Source: Piezodorus guildinii
Lineage: Eukaryota > Arthropoda > Insecta > Hemiptera > Pentatomidae
NCBI GenBank assembly: GCA_023052935.1
Contig: CM041295.1
Span: forward strand, 163,914,366 to 163,978,365
Direction: 5' to 3'
Length of the DNA: 64,000 bases
The translations under genes and the position numbers were made by a program. The notes beneath the pieces were generated by a model. It saw only the letters and a list, made by a program, of their open reading frames with translations, was not told where the DNA came from and made no database searches. Each line of letters opens with the position of its first letter. Position 1 is the first letter of the stretch. This document shows positions 12,216 through 24,208 of the stretch, piece after piece.

Positions 12216-12657
12216 TAAGCTAGGTTTCAATAGACCCACCCATGCATTCTATTTTGGCAACAAAATAGTTACCAGGGGGGGAGCCCCTAATTTTTATGTA
12301 GAAGTATACAGGTTTATAACCAAATGTGATTCCTCACAGTCAAATTTTTATTTTATATATCACACTTAATAATTGAATACACACACAGACAAAATCATGT
12401 ATCCACAATAATAGTATATTCAAATTGGTTTCAAGTTTATCACATTCTTTCAAAAAATTAAGTTATAATGGATTATTATTATCATAAGGATATAAAATTA
12501 TATCCTTTATATTCCAATAAAATTAACATTATTTGAAACCAAAATCAACAATTCAGCATCTATCACTTATAGTCAATTAAGAATTAATAGGAAATTCGTT
12601 CAAGTCATAACCCACATTTTTTTTGTAACTCTAAAATATATATAATGAATTAAATAC

Positions 12658-12866
12658 CTATCAAAAATCCAGCCCTACTACCATCAGGAAGAAAATGTTC
12701 ATGTTGCTGGGACGCATAAACTATGGCTTCCAACTGTAAGGCGGAGAGCGATCCAGATGAAATAGTACTTTCGGGAATAGATAATTGATACCAGACATCG
12801 GTTGGTTCTACACTTGATAGGGAAGCTGTCTCAACAACAGGATCAGGATGTTTTTTCCCAATTTCA
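12658..12866 (-). CDS. sno: strawberry notch, exon 6 (one-base frame break)
   Basis: After acceptor ttttag|T the family motif [18 protein letters not shown] is expected and nearly present, but the A run at 12851-12856 has six bases where seven are needed to keep frame from exon 5. From [20 protein letters not shown] onward the reading is excellent through [19 protein letters not shown] to RAGFLI, ending ATAG|gtattt in phase with the next exon. The break is either a homopolymer sequence error, a real one-base loss, or is bypassed by a donor 6 bases further on in exon 5 (GTGA|gtatta), which restores frame but spoils the conserved KLKxG. Residues about 238-308. Confidence 0.88.
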
Positions 12867-13399
12867 CTAAAATTATAAAAAAAGGAGTATTGTTACAAAA
12901 ATATAAATTTTAAGAACACCTTTATTGATTCACTTGTTTTTTAATAACATCGCTTTACTAAATAGAAATAATTAATAAATAATAATTAAAATATAATGTG
13001 GTGACTAGAGCCGAGATTAAGCAGGATTGAAAAGAAATTAACAAAATCAAAAGCTCAAAGAAATTGTTCTTTAATTTGATTTATAATATAGTTTTTTTAA
13101 TCTTAATTTTAACTACAAAAATAATACATTTGTGGGCTTAGTAATTTCATTTAGAAATTGAAATTTTAAAAACTTTATTCTGGTTAAGAATAACAAACAT
13201 GAACAACTGAACTATAAAATATGTTCTGGCTGAAAGACCATATAAACATTATCCAAAATTAATTACAATGTTGTGAAAAGAAAACAATACAAAAAATAAA
13301 AATAAAATCTTCTCCAGGTTTGTCAAATACTGCTCAATGCTTTCCATTGAATATCATTGTTCTTACTTAAAAAGCCTGAAAAGAATGTCAGGTGAAACA

Positions 13400-15640
13400 T
13401 ATGTGAAAAAATTTACAACACGGACGAAATCAGAAAAGAACCAAGAAGATAACTAAAAAAAAAATCTTCCAGAAGATAATTGTGTTGAACAAAATAAAAA
13501 TAAAATACATGAAGAAATGAAAAAGCTGGAATTTGGGCTATCAAAATTATTATTTTTTCTGAATAAGACTGGTGGAAATCAGAAGATAGACAATTCAAGG
13601 GAGAAGTAGAGAGGACAAGAAAGGAAATATCAAAAGTTTTAGTTCTATGAGTAGGAATGCAAAGGTCAGAATGGCAGAATCTTGTTTCAGGTGAACGGAA
13701 TGAGGAATTAAATATCAGGAAACTGTGAAAGCATACGCTAGGATAGAGGTAAAAAAGCTTCAGGAACCTCAAATAAGACAGAGGTATGAAGAGCTGAAAA
13801 GAAAACTTCAGAAACTGGATGCGGATGCTAGCTTGGACAATGTATGGAAACATATAAAGGATAGTATTCTGAAATCAGCTGCATTGGCCTGTGGAGTCAA
13901 AAGAATTTATACATAAGATAAAACTACTAAAACTACATGGTGGAGCAAAAATTAAAAACACTGGTTAAGGAAAATAAAGTAGCCTGGACAAATTATTGCA
14001 CTGACAATACCGCAGAAAAATGTACTGGCCAGGAATAATACCAAGGAGGAAGTAAAAACTGCAGAAAAGAGGTCCTGAGAAAAATTTGGAGAGAGATTGA
14101 AAAAAGATCACGGTGAAAACATAAAATTGTTCTGGAAAAAAATCAAAGCAATGAAAGGCCGAACAGGCAAGGGAATCAGAAATATTTTAAGAATGAGCTG
14201 GGAGAAATGGTCTCAGAAGATAAAGGCTTCCTAGAGGTATGGAGGAGACATTATAAAAAACAATTCATAAATAAATATTTGTATCCTCTGAACAGTCAAG
14301 AGGGGCGTTGGAATGAAGCTGAGTTCGAGGCTGAATGCCCCCACAACAGACCTATAAGCCTGTCTCCAGTGGTATAAAAGTATATAAAACCATCCTGCAT
14401 AATAGACTGAGACTGAAGTTGAGCTGTTTGTTTATAAGAGAGGAGCAAGCTGGATTCAGACCAGGACGTCAGACACAAGACCATATATTAACCCTCAGGA
14501 ATATTATGCAAAAATCATGGGATCATGATAAAAATTTGTACCTTGCTTTCCTAGACCTTCAAGCTGCATTTGACTCTGTCCCAAGAAACCTGGTGGAAGA
14601 CATAAAATCCATATACCAAGATCCAAAGGGCATAGTCAGACTGAAAGGACAGGAATCTGGCTATTTTAGCATAGCTTGAGGGGTCAAACAAGGAGATAGT
14701 TTAAGCCCATTGCTATTAACATATATATATATATATATATTATGGATGAAATAGCTACAATCTGCTAAAGGCAAATGGAATCTGCTTCCAGTTGTGGTAC
14801 AATGTAATGTATGCGGATTATATTTTCCTAATTGCAGATTCCATAGAGAAATTGCAGCAGGCAGTTGAAAAATGGAACAAAGTGCTCCGTAAGAAGAGCA
14901 TGAACATCAGTACAAGCAAGAGTAAGATCCCACAGGTTGGAAGGATACAGAAAGATGTTATGGTATACTGCAATTGAGAGGTGATGGAAGTGGTGTCAGA
15001 TTTCACCTACCTTGGCACTGTTATGGATCAATCTAGGAAAGTGGATTCAGTAATAGTGAACAGGATAAGCAAGGCCAATGCTATATACTACCAGATCTGC
15101 TATACAGTGATCAGGAAGAGAGAAGTAAGCAGAAATGTGAAACTGCACATATTTAAGGCAGTGTACCTTCCCGTACTCCTTAATGGTGCAGAAAGCTGGT
15201 GATGATTGGTAAACTGGAGAGCAGTCATTACTGCGGAGATGAGGTTTCTTCGAAGGATCGCAGGAAGAACAAGAAAACATGACTGCATTCGCAATGAAAG
15301 TATCAGAGAGAAGTTGGGAGTTCCCCTGATGAAGGATGTCCTGGGAAATTGGCAGCTTAAGTGGTTTGGACATGTCGTTAGGATAGGGGGACACAGAGAT
15401 CCAATGAAAACCATGGACTATATCCCTAATGGTAAAAGAACCCGTGGTCCACCGAGAATGTCATACCTGGAATACATCGACTGTTTGTGCAAAAACGAAA
15501 TGTAAATATTCGCCAAGCCAGAAATCTTGGATGAAACAACGAACAATGGCAATCCTGGCTAAATGCTCCACAACGCTGAAAAGCACTACAGGGTGATGCA
15601 AAGGAAGAAGAGACTGTGAATGTAGGTAAGGTGTTGGGAG
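13400..15640 (+). mobile_element. RTE-like LINE, degenerate
   Basis: Pieces in order: linker VKAYARIEVKKLQEPQIRQR (about 13725), RT ILHNRLRLKLSCLF with EEQAGFRPGRQTQDHILTL (14390-14500), AFLDLQAAFDSVPRNLVED (14545-14600), GVKQGDSLSPLL (14680-14710) and YADYIFLIADS (about 14808), where the usual YADD second D is Y. The C-terminus follows: FTYLGTVMDQSRKVDS, then RFLRRIAGRTRKHDCIRNES, QLKWFGHVVRIGG and NGKRTRGPPRMS (15000-15470). A short (TA)n sits between the GDSLSP and YAD regions. Stops and frame changes are present. Inside the large sno intron. Confidence 0.75.
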
Positions 15641-15749
15641 TTAATGATTTGGTAAAGGAATAAATATTTCAAAGAAATACCTGGGATATGGGAATAAATA
15701 AAATTAATTTTAACACATACTGTGACCATAAATACATAACAAGAAATCA

Positions 15750-15852
15750 TTATAGGTGGAATAATCAGGAATCAGTAATTATTTCAAAAAAATTACTGAT
15801 TCCTGATTATTCCACCTATAATAGTTTCTACAGTCAACTATACATCCTCAAT
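15750..15852 (-). mobile_element. snap-back repeat, short copy, 14-bp target duplication
   Basis: A 103-bp element: two inverted arms of TTATAGGTGGAATAATCAGG...ACTGATTCCTGATTATTCC around a 12-base loop, followed by AGTTTCTACAGTCAACTATA and ATCCTCAAT. It is flanked by exact direct repeats ATAACAAGAAATCA at 15736-15749 and 15853-15866. The family is shared with 24209-24495: both end ATTGAGG(A/G)TGTATAGT. The target duplication shows it inserted as one unit. Confidence 0.8.
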
Positions 15853-16493
15853 ATAACAAGAAATCAAGCATTTTGTTTTTTCCAACTTTTTTTTATCCAA
15901 TAATACAATTTAATTAGGTTATAAATGACATTCTATACAGCTCTAAAATTAGAGAATATATTAACATCTGTATGCAATGAGATTTCAACCAGCAGTACAA
16001 TGTACCACTGTAGCACGGTTCAAAAGACTAGCAAAGGGGTAGCCAGTATGCAGTATCGCAACAACACTCGAGGTTGAAAAGTTACGAGAATGATGCAATT
16101 TTCCTACTTCTATTACCAACATTTAATCTCTTACGGTAATGCGGAACATTTTGGTTTTATGTACAAAACAGGGCCCAGAAATGATTGAAGTAAAAAACAT
16201 AACAAAAAAACTTTCTTTCAGATAAGCACAAACATCACTTCGTAAAAGTTCAAAAAATTACTATAGAATTCCACTTATGCGCATATAATAGCCATTTATT
16301 GTAAAAGTTGGTAACAAAAAATAAATTTATCATTTTTTTCATTCAAAGAAGGAATTGTGGAATATTTTCTTCTTCAAAGTGATATAGATGTTCTAAAGAT
16401 CACTTAATCACTGCCCTATTAATGACCACAGCATTTCCTAAAATGATTAGAATACGAAAACAGGAAAGTCAGATGAGGCTATAGGTGGAGAAA

Positions 16494-16795
16494 AAAAAAA
16501 AAAAAAAAAAAAAAAACCTGTACCACTACAACTCATGAAGGGTCTTGGGCTCAGTACATATAGAGATTCGTACTGTTTCTAGGCCAACGGCAGTGCAATG
16601 AGGTGATTAGGCCTTAATCACGCTCAGCCGCCAGGTTTTTCCCCTAATTAATTTGGGTACCCACTTTATAGAGGCTGGGTCTGCCCCAGAAGGGTCTCCA
16701 TACCCTAGGGTCGCCCCCCGACTGAATTAACAGAATAAATAATATTCTGCCACAGCCGGGATTCGAACCCAGGACCCAGAGCACAGCAGACTAGT
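16494..16795 (-). mobile_element. tRNA-derived SINE with 16-bp target duplication
   Basis: The minus strand begins AGCAC..., carries the pol III B box GGTTCGAATCCC (complement at about 16768-16779), then a roughly 230-base body ending TGTACTGAGCCCAAGACCC and a poly-A of about 25. Direct repeats GCTATAGGTGGAGAAA flank it at 16478-16493 and 16796-16811. It has a tRNA-like head but no intact cloverleaf, so it is a SINE rather than a tRNA gene. A relative lies at 59550-59790. Confidence 0.82.
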
Positions 16796-17869
16796 GCTAT
16801 AGGTGGAGAAAGCAAAAGAAAAATTATGGGGAAAATAACAAAAACAAAAATAAAAATACTGTTACCAAATGCCCAGCCTGTCCAGGAGAATCTTTTTATT
16901 GTGTGTCGTGCTTCAATTAGTAATACAAATGATTATCCTTATTTGGAATTATTATTGGAATTAAAGGGGGGAGGGAAGACCATACCATGATTCGCAATAT
17001 ATTATATGGTAGGGGCATTAAAAATATTGTTTTCTGATATTAGTTATGACCCTAAGTAATAAAATTTTAAATAAAATATAACCTTACAAACTAAAACGAA
17101 TACAAAATTGATTTTGTTTTCTTACTAGTATATTAATTAAAAATTGAAAAAAAAGGAAACCTCAGCACTTAATGAAAGAAACACTTGGCCAGCAGTGCTA
17201 TATAAATTAAAAACATAATTTGTTTTTATTTAGAAAAACTTAAAGTAAAAATGCTAGAAATATTTTTAAAAAATAGATAAGAATTTCACATTATTTGTTT
17301 CGAATAATTAAAAATTATTTTTCTATTGAATTATTCCTTGAATTACAATTAAAAATCAACAATATTTAAAAATTATTTGGTGAACAACTGTGCTGTCCGT
17401 CACTTAGAATTTTTTCCTAACTGGAAAAAGATCTTGTGCCTATACATTATTGAAGCTACTGATTATTTGTGGTCCATGGAGGGACTGGCTAAAGTTTCAC
17501 AACTTAAAGATTTACAATTTCAATTATTATTGTTAAGTCTATCAACAATGGAATATTTTCTTTCTCTATAAGTCTCATTAATAAAATAAAAACTTCTTTA
17601 CAGGTAACGAATTCTGGACCAAATTAGATATAATTAATTATTTTCCACAAATAATTATCAGTCTGGCCTTAGCCTTTGAAGTGTTCACATCGTTCCTCTG
17701 TTCCTGCTTTTATTTCTTCTCTACTACTTTGGCAAAAGCAAGAGTGAGTAGCATTACTAATTATTTAATTAATCGAGTGAATTAAGCTGTTTAAAAATAT
17801 TATTAAATTGAGATATTCAAGTAAATAATAAGAGATAAATAGAGAAAAAGGTTCTAAGATCGGAGCTTT

Positions 17870-19110
17870 AAATCTTTTTCACGAATACATACCCCGAAGA
17901 TTGGTTTAACTCCGTCCTTAAATCCGGAACGACAGACCATGGTCCAGATCAAATTCCCGTGAAATTAATTAAACTTTGCCTACCTATCATATTCCTAATT
18001 CTCTTGCATATCTATAATTACTCTCGACAAAATTCTATTTTTCCAACAGCATGGAAAATAGCTATAATCCATCCACTTAGCAAAGTCTCAGTTCCCACAA
18101 AAGCTTTTGATTTCTGACCGATTTCCATTCTCTCCAATCTCACAAAAACGTTAGAAAGAATAGTTTATTCACAGCTTAACACCTTCCTAGAGCAAAAATC
18201 ACTTATCAATCCCCTCCAATCCGGTTTCCAAACTCACTTCTCAACACAATCCGCCTTGTTGAAAATTACTAAGGACATCCAATCTTCCATAGATAAATGT
18301 AAAATCACAATACTTATACTCTTCGACTTTTCAAAACGTTTGATCTGATGAATCACCAATTCTTGCTCTCAAAACTTGAAAAGCTATCCCTATCAAACAT
18401 GTCTTAAAGTGGTTCCAATCCTACCTATCTCATCGTTCCCAAACAGTTGATATCCCTGATAAACCTAGTTCCTCTTCACTCTTACGAACCCGCGGTGTTC
18501 CACAAGGATCGTCGCTCTCACCAACCCTATTTTCTTAATATATATATAAATGATCTACCTGACTCTATTCATCATTCACAATATCATTTATTTGCCAAAG
18601 ATCTTCAGATTTACCTTTCCTTTCATTCCCAGGGCTGAATCTGTCAGATTCAAGAAGACATAGACAGTATTAACGCATGGGCATTAAAGAATGATCTAAG
18701 ATTGAACGTTGATGAAACTAAAGCAATAATCATAGGTTCCAAACATCTCGTTAATTCCCTTCCTTATTATTCCTTACTATACCTTAATGGACAACCTATC
18801 CATTTCCATAATACCGTTAGAAATCTTGGTGTCATCTTCGACCAAAACCTCTCATGGACTAACCACGTTTCCTATATCATTTGCAATTCAATCACTTCTC
18901 TTAAACACCGCACTTTTAATACCTTAAGTCCATCCTACATTCTTGACCTACTCATCCCTTGTACATCAGTACATTCATTTAGCACAAGATCCCAGCCTAC
19001 CAACCTCTATTTTCCTTCTCATCAAACATCACCCTTTAAAAAATCATTTAGCTTGTGTGCCACCTCACTTTGGAATTCCATACCTAATGTGTAGGCATTC
19101 AATATTCATT
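17870..19110 (+). mobile_element. CR1/Jockey-like LINE fragment (RT to C-terminus)
   Basis: Same family as the LINE at 1-1335 / 4990-6145. Readable pieces: DHGPDQIPVKLIKLCLPII (about 17935-17990), ISILSNLTKTLERIVYSQL, STQSALLKITKDIQSSID (about 18240-18295), a FAKDLQIYLSF reading in place of YADD (about 18590), RNLGVIFDQNLSWTNHVSY (18818-18875) and SLWNSIPNV at the end. 5' truncated, several frame breaks. Confidence 0.75.
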
Positions 19111-19688
19111 CTTCCACCAAATGTGTTCAGGAGACATAAGAGTATAAGTGAATCAAAGTTTTTGCAACAATTTTCTAGATATCTTATTTTAACTAGTCGG
19201 AGCCATAAACTCATTCGGGATACATAAGCATAAAATCAAATGAAAATTTGGAAATTTTTTGCAATCTTATTCCTTATAGCATATCTTTAAACATTCAGAA
19301 AATCCCTTTAATGATTAAAATTCATAAACCAGTTCAGAAAATATAAGTGGAAAAGTGAATGAAATTATGGAAAATTTTTGCACTCATTTTCCACATTGCC
19401 TCCAAGTGTCGGCAAAAAATAATGAATACTAATCTCACTCATATTCCTTATAGCATACCTCCAACTGGTTGGAAAAACTCACATATAATACACTTAGAAA
19501 TTGTAATTTAGAATTTTACATAAATTCAAAATAACTGAACCCCCTTACATAGTAAAAAAAAAAAAAAAGTATTTAATGAGTAGGGAATAGCGGCTATGAT
19601 TTAATCAGCTAATTAGTAGCTTAATGTAAAACATACAAATAGTTATTACATTTTTCCAAAGAATTCCATATATATTATAATATATATA

Positions 19689-21267
19689 CTGTCGGACAAA
19701 ATTAAAGGACCACTTACAAATATTTATATTATATTACATAAGAGATAAAAATAGGAATTCCTTTGTCCCAGACTGGACTTTGTGTTGTCTTATCATCTTA
19801 TCAAGTTAATCCTCTACCTGTTTATATTCCCACCTGTTTATGGAGAAAAGGGTCAGTTAATCCTCTTCTTCTTTCTTCCTATCAGTAAATGGTTAGTTGT
19901 TAGCAAAGATTCATCTTATTGAAGATTTTTTAACATTTAAGAGACTTTAGTTTTTACTTGTGAGTTTAGTAAGAATGTTTTGGTGGCGTACAGAAGAGCA
20001 TTGACCGAAGAAGAATCAATTTGTGCTGTTGCTTTGAGTGAAGAAGGGTTTTCTCAAAGGCAATATTGGGCAATGGCACCAGCGGTCACAATCCGTAGTG
20101 TCCAGGGTGCTTAATAGGCACCGTCAAACTGGAGGGCATACAAGAAGAGTCGGACAAGGCCGTCCGAGGTCAACTTCCCGCCGTGACGAGAGATTTTTGC
20201 AACTGCATGCTCTTCGGGATCGCCGATCAACTGGTAACAGTCTGCGTGGTCTCCTCCAAAGGTTCAGGAATGTGCAAATATCAGAGGGAACCATGAGAAG
20301 ACGACTCAACGATTATGGATTTACCTCCCATCCTTCAGCTACTGGATCTCTTCTCTCCAGGGAACACCGGGTTGAGCGCTTGAGGTTTGCTCGGGAGCAC
20401 CTAAACTGGACTCAGGAAGATCGGAGCCTCGTATTATTCAGCGATGAGTCAAGATTCTGTCTCTGATCTCCAGATGGACGGGAAAAGGTATGGAGAGGGC
20501 GGGAGAGAGAGGTATGCTCCATGCACTTTTTCTCCAAGGGTTGCGTTTGGTGGTTTGTCAGTGATGGTATGGGGGGGCATAAATTTAAACTCCCATACAG
20601 AGTTGATTCTTGTGAACCCTGGCTCTATAACTGCTGACAGGTACATTAGGGAGGTACTTGAGCCACATGTAATACCTTTTGCCAGAAATATCGCAGGTAA
20701 CTTTATTTTTATGCACGATAATGCCCGACCTCACGTTGCTCGATCAGTGCAAAATTTCCTCAAACAAGAAGAAATTGACGTTATGGTTTGGCCACCCACA
20801 AGTCCAGATATGAACCCAATAGAGCATGTATGGGACATGCTTGGAAGACGTGTCCGCGCCCGAGACCCACAAAATTTGGCAGATTTAAGGGAAATGTTAG
20901 TGGAAGAGTGGAAAATCATTCCAGAACAACATGTAAGAGCCCTGGTCGCTGGAATGGGCAGGAGAATGGAAGCAATTATCAGAGCTAGAGGTGAGAATAC
21001 CAATTATTGATCGTTTTCCTCGAATTCTTCCTTTTTATTCAGTTTTGTTATTTCATTTCATTTCAAAGATTTACTTTTTCATTTTGAGACTGTAGGACAT
21101 TTTTATTTTTTGATTTGTTTTCCTATTAAAAATTTCTAGAAAAGAATTTTTTATTACCCTTATAATAAAGTGTGACTTCCAAAGAAAAAAGAATATTTAA
21201 AAAAATACCCAATACAGTTCAGTAATTTCAAAATATTGAAGTGATCCTTTAATTTTGTCCGGCAGTG
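19689..21267 (+). mobile_element. Tc1-like transposon with both termini
   Basis: Terminal inverted repeats of about 28 bases, CTGTCGGACAAAATTAAAGG... on the left and the inverse ...CCTTTAATTTTGTCCGGCAG on the right, next to TA dinucleotides (19687-19688 and 21268-21269), the Tc1 target. Length 1579 bp, typical of autonomous Tc1 elements. It carries one broken transposase gene. The right end abuts a long (TA)n array, so it sits in simple repeat within a sno intron. Confidence 0.88.
19983..21010 (+). pseudogene. Tc1 transposase, DD34E, inactivated
   Basis: About 340 residues in three pieces. N-terminal paired-like HTH: RRALTEEESICAVALSEEGF, then a frame change near 20065-20085 into SQSVVSRVLNRHRQTGGHTR and GQGRPRSTSRRDERF. 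The catalytic core starts at FSDESRFCL (first D), where a TGA replaces the usual tryptophan (20464-20466), with another frame change near 20505. It continues APCTFSPRVAFGG, SVMVWGGI, FMHDNARPH (second D) and SPDMNPIEHVW (E), with 34 residues between D and E. All three catalytic residues survive, but one stop and two frame changes make it non-coding as it stands. No ATG aligns with the family start (GTG at 19983). Confidence 0.9.
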
Positions 21268-21269
21268 TA

Positions 21270-21312
21270 TGTATATATGTATATATATATATGTTTTATA
21301 TATATGTATATA

Positions 21313-21383
<71 letters not shown>

Positions 21384-21390
21384 GTATATA
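21270..21390. repeat. (TA)n microsatellite
   Basis: About 120 bases of TA with occasional TG, next to the Tc1 right end and 70 bases from sno exon 5. Long tyrosine/isoleucine translations here are artefacts. Confidence 0.95.
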
Positions 21391-21461
21391 AGAAACTAAA
21401 ACATACATCAATTATCATACATTCAAATATAGTACTTTGAAAATATATAAATAATACTCAC

Positions 21462-21549
21462 ATTTAGGAGGCATGTAATCTGCATATGTTTCTGCGACTC
21501 CCATGTCTTCATCTTCATTATCTTCTTCTTCTGCTGTTACTAATGGCAT
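21462..21549 (-). CDS. sno: strawberry notch, exon 5 (acidic stretch and ADYMP motif)
   Basis: Acceptor attcatag|ATGCC, donor CCTAAAT|gtgagt, a textbook site. Encodes an acidic run and then VAETYADYMPPK, matching the conserved SBNO segment ETYADYMPxK that begins the helicase-like region. It leaves one base (T) to complete a leucine with the next exon. Residues about 209-238. A (TA)n array and a Tc1 element lie immediately downstream in the following intron. Confidence 0.9.
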
Positions 21550-21668
21550 CTATGAATGAAAAATAACTCCAAGTATACATACATGTGCAAACAAAAAAAC
21601 TTAATATATAGGTAAAAGAAAGTAATAAAAATAATAATATAATAAGTTTTCCATAAAGTATTAACTAC

Positions 21669-21886
21669 CTTAATATCTGAATTCATCCAAAAATTTGAAA
21701 GAGTTTTATTATTCATCATTGCATTCATCCAATTAGCTTGTTGATTTGCATGAAAAGAGTTCTTCTGGGCCATTATATGATTAATTAAAGCACCATTACC
21801 TTGCAACACCATAGGATTAATGCCACCCATATTGGTATAAAGTAAACTTTGATCAGTCAATCCAGTCAAGCCAGCCATTTCCAAAC
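21669..21886 (-). CDS. sno: strawberry notch, exon 4
   Basis: Acceptor tgtag|GTTTGG, donor ATTAAG|gtagtt, 218 bases ending in phase 0. Encodes residues about 137-208, again M/N/Q-rich (MAGLTGLTDQSLLYTNMGG, then NSDIK). It belongs to the disordered N-terminal region ahead of the helicase core. The assignment depends on splice phase and on the next exon, which is clearly SBNO. Confidence 0.82.
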
Positions 21887-22849
21887 CTACAAATCAAATT
21901 AATATTTTAAAAAATTCTAAAAACAACCTCAGTGATGTTTAGTATATATGTTTAATAATAACAGACTAGTGTCCCACTGAATGGAAATTCAATAACTTAC
22001 ATGTAAAAAAGATATGTCAAGAAAAAAAAATAGACATCAAAATGACACAACTCACATGTTCTAAAAAATACTGGTAACAATAACAAAGAAACCACATTTA
22101 AGCCAGTAAACAGAGCTACATTGAATTTCAAATAATCCTCAGCCTTAAAATTAGATCATTCACAGGATTAAAAGAAGCATTTTCATCATTGATGAGAGCT
22201 GCAGAAGAGATAGTTCTTATGGATCAATGAAGAAAAAAATAATAACAAGAGGACATGTGAATGTACAACCAATAGAGGAGCGAATGATATTTAGGAGGAA
22301 CCTAAAATAATTACCAAGACAAAAATTATCAGATTGAGGAGGGCTTCCAATGTGGCTAGAGTGAGTGAGGTATACTGAGATTGTGGGGGGCAGATGCAAT
22401 GGCACAAAATGCCAGGCATATATAGAGTGTCCATGAATAGAGAGCAATTGCACTTGACGGAGCCATCTTGTGAGGGCTTTTTCAGAAGGCTAGGACCCAG
22501 ACAGGATCATAGTACCATATTGCATTTTCAAACAATGGAGTGTTTTAAATCAATCACAACAATGGAAAATAGTCTGTTCATTTTCATTATTAACATATTC
22601 ACACCAGCACTAATTTTTAATGAGCTCTGTGAGGCAGCGCTCGATTTCGCTTCTCTCTCCAGCACTGGTGGCTGAATCTAAAATTAGTAAAACTAACATC
22701 AGACGGAAAACAATCACTAAACAATAACTATAGCATCCTATAATTAAGATTCTAACCAACACAATGAAGTATTTTTTCCTCTTAAAAACAAAAGTCAATC
22801 AATCATAAAAAATATATCATAAAAACAATAACAACAAAATATGTCTACA

Positions 22850-23330
22850 AAACCATAACCAAAAGAATTTGTGTCGATCTACACTACAGTTGTGTGTGTA
22901 TATGCTTTTGTTTAAATACTGGAAAGTTTGACCCACATATGAGCCTTCAAAATTTTGGCAATCTGTTTCGTAGATGATAGCCAATTTTTCCTCATCAGTT
23001 TTGTCCTTAAGTCGATAGAATAACACTAATTTAATACTGCTAACTCTGCATGTTATTTTAGTGTCCAAAAAGGTTATTATATATTTTTTCCCTCTTTCAT
23101 TGTTAATTTTATGAGTGGAACCACAAATATTAAAATACTTCAAAATATCATCTAAGCAGTTGGCCCGGAACACTTGACATGTCATTACATGTTTTGAAAG
23201 TTGCACCTCTAAAAGACATTTGGCTATGATGTCTTCCACCAAATTATTCATTACAAATTCTATGAAAATAGAAAAAAAGTGAATCCCATAGGAAGACCCA
23301 TCATTTTTTTGTAATACTTGTCTATAGAAA
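22850..23330 (-). pseudogene. Penelope-like element relic (RT end and GIY-YIG)
   Basis: Minus-strand reading: MGLPMG (about 23301, family MGSPLSP-like), then VEDIIAKCLLEVQLSKHVM, CLDDILKYFN and ITFLDTKITCRVSS, as in the C-terminal RT part of Penelope-like elements. A GIY-YIG nuclease start follows: KLAIIYETDCQNFEGSYVGQ then YLNKSIYTHNCSVD. Frame changes and stops between the pieces show a dead copy. It lies between sno exons 3 and 4. A snap-back repeat with Penelope-like features lies 0.9 kb to the right. Confidence 0.7.
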
Positions 23331-23484
23331 ACTATGAAATTTCAAAGCAAAGTTCAATAGTGCTGAAAAATAAGGTTCAAGGAATGTATGTAATTAATAA
23401 ATTTAACAATGTTTTTCCACACACACACATATATAAAACCATATTCTTAACAATGCTTAAGCAAGTAAAAATAATTAAAAGTAC

Positions 23485-23679
23485 TTTGCTGAAGAAACTG
23501 TGCAGGATTTGTTGGCATCATTGAAGGATAACCCACAGATGATGGAAAACCCAAAGCACCAAGCATATTTGCAGTTGACTGCAAAGGGTTATAAGGTGTT
23601 CTGACCATTTCATACCCAGGTGATACATCTTTCATAATCAGTCCACTAGGCAATTTTCCTTTGTTGTTTTGTTCTAGTT
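23485..23679 (-). CDS. sno: strawberry notch, exon 3
   Basis: Begins after tatag| and encodes residues about 72-136, a low-complexity segment rich in P, N, M and Q (for example KDVSPGYEMVRTPYNPLQ) typical of the variable N-terminal part of SBNO. The donor is CAGCAAA|gtactt. The phases fit on both sides (A|AA in, A|GT out). No catalytic motif lies here; assignment rests on phase continuity and position between conserved exons. Confidence 0.82.
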
Positions 23680-24208
23680 CTATAAAAAAATTAAAAAACT
23701 GTAAATATAATGTAAAAAACATTCATAGAAGAAATTATAACTTGTATGAGAAGTTGGTTGGTGGTTAAATGAGTAAACTTATTGTATTCTGTGTTGACAA
23801 TTAAGAGTTGTCATATGTTTCTATTTGCAATATTATTTTAATTACCTTCAAAATCCTCCATTCTTATCTTTCAAGTTTTTAAAGACCTTATTTTCACTGA
23901 TTTTTTCTGAAATTCCAGGATGATAATAATATTACTAAAGCTGATAAGACTAAAAGACATGGACTTTTCCAACTACAGTGAAAAAATTACTAAAACCCTT
24001 TATGATCTATCCACTATCTTGTCATATAATACCAAATTTAATCAACAACTAAAAAAACCTTTAAAATTCAAGATTTATCAAGTATCAGACTTATAGGAAC
24101 CTCAATTCTGTGACACCCTGTTTCAATACAAAAAAAATCTAAGTCACTAGTTTTATCACATACAACATTCATTCTCCTTCCTCCATGCTCAACTAATTCC
24201 ATAAGTAT

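Noticed and set aside
13413..13853. 146-codon minus-strand open frame
   Set aside because: F/S/L-rich antisense of the RTE-like LINE linker on the plus strand; no family features.
16740..16795. tRNA gene on the minus strand
   Set aside because: Has a B box but no cloverleaf or acceptor stem; it is the head of a SINE with target duplications. The same applies at 59560.
21160..21440. Tyr/Ile repeat proteins on both strands
   Set aside because: Translations of the (TA)n array; the same holds at 37749-38050 and 54214-54453.
22394..22675. 93-codon plus-strand frame
   Set aside because: Not similar to anything known, inside a sno intron, with no splice sites; composition as expected by chance.
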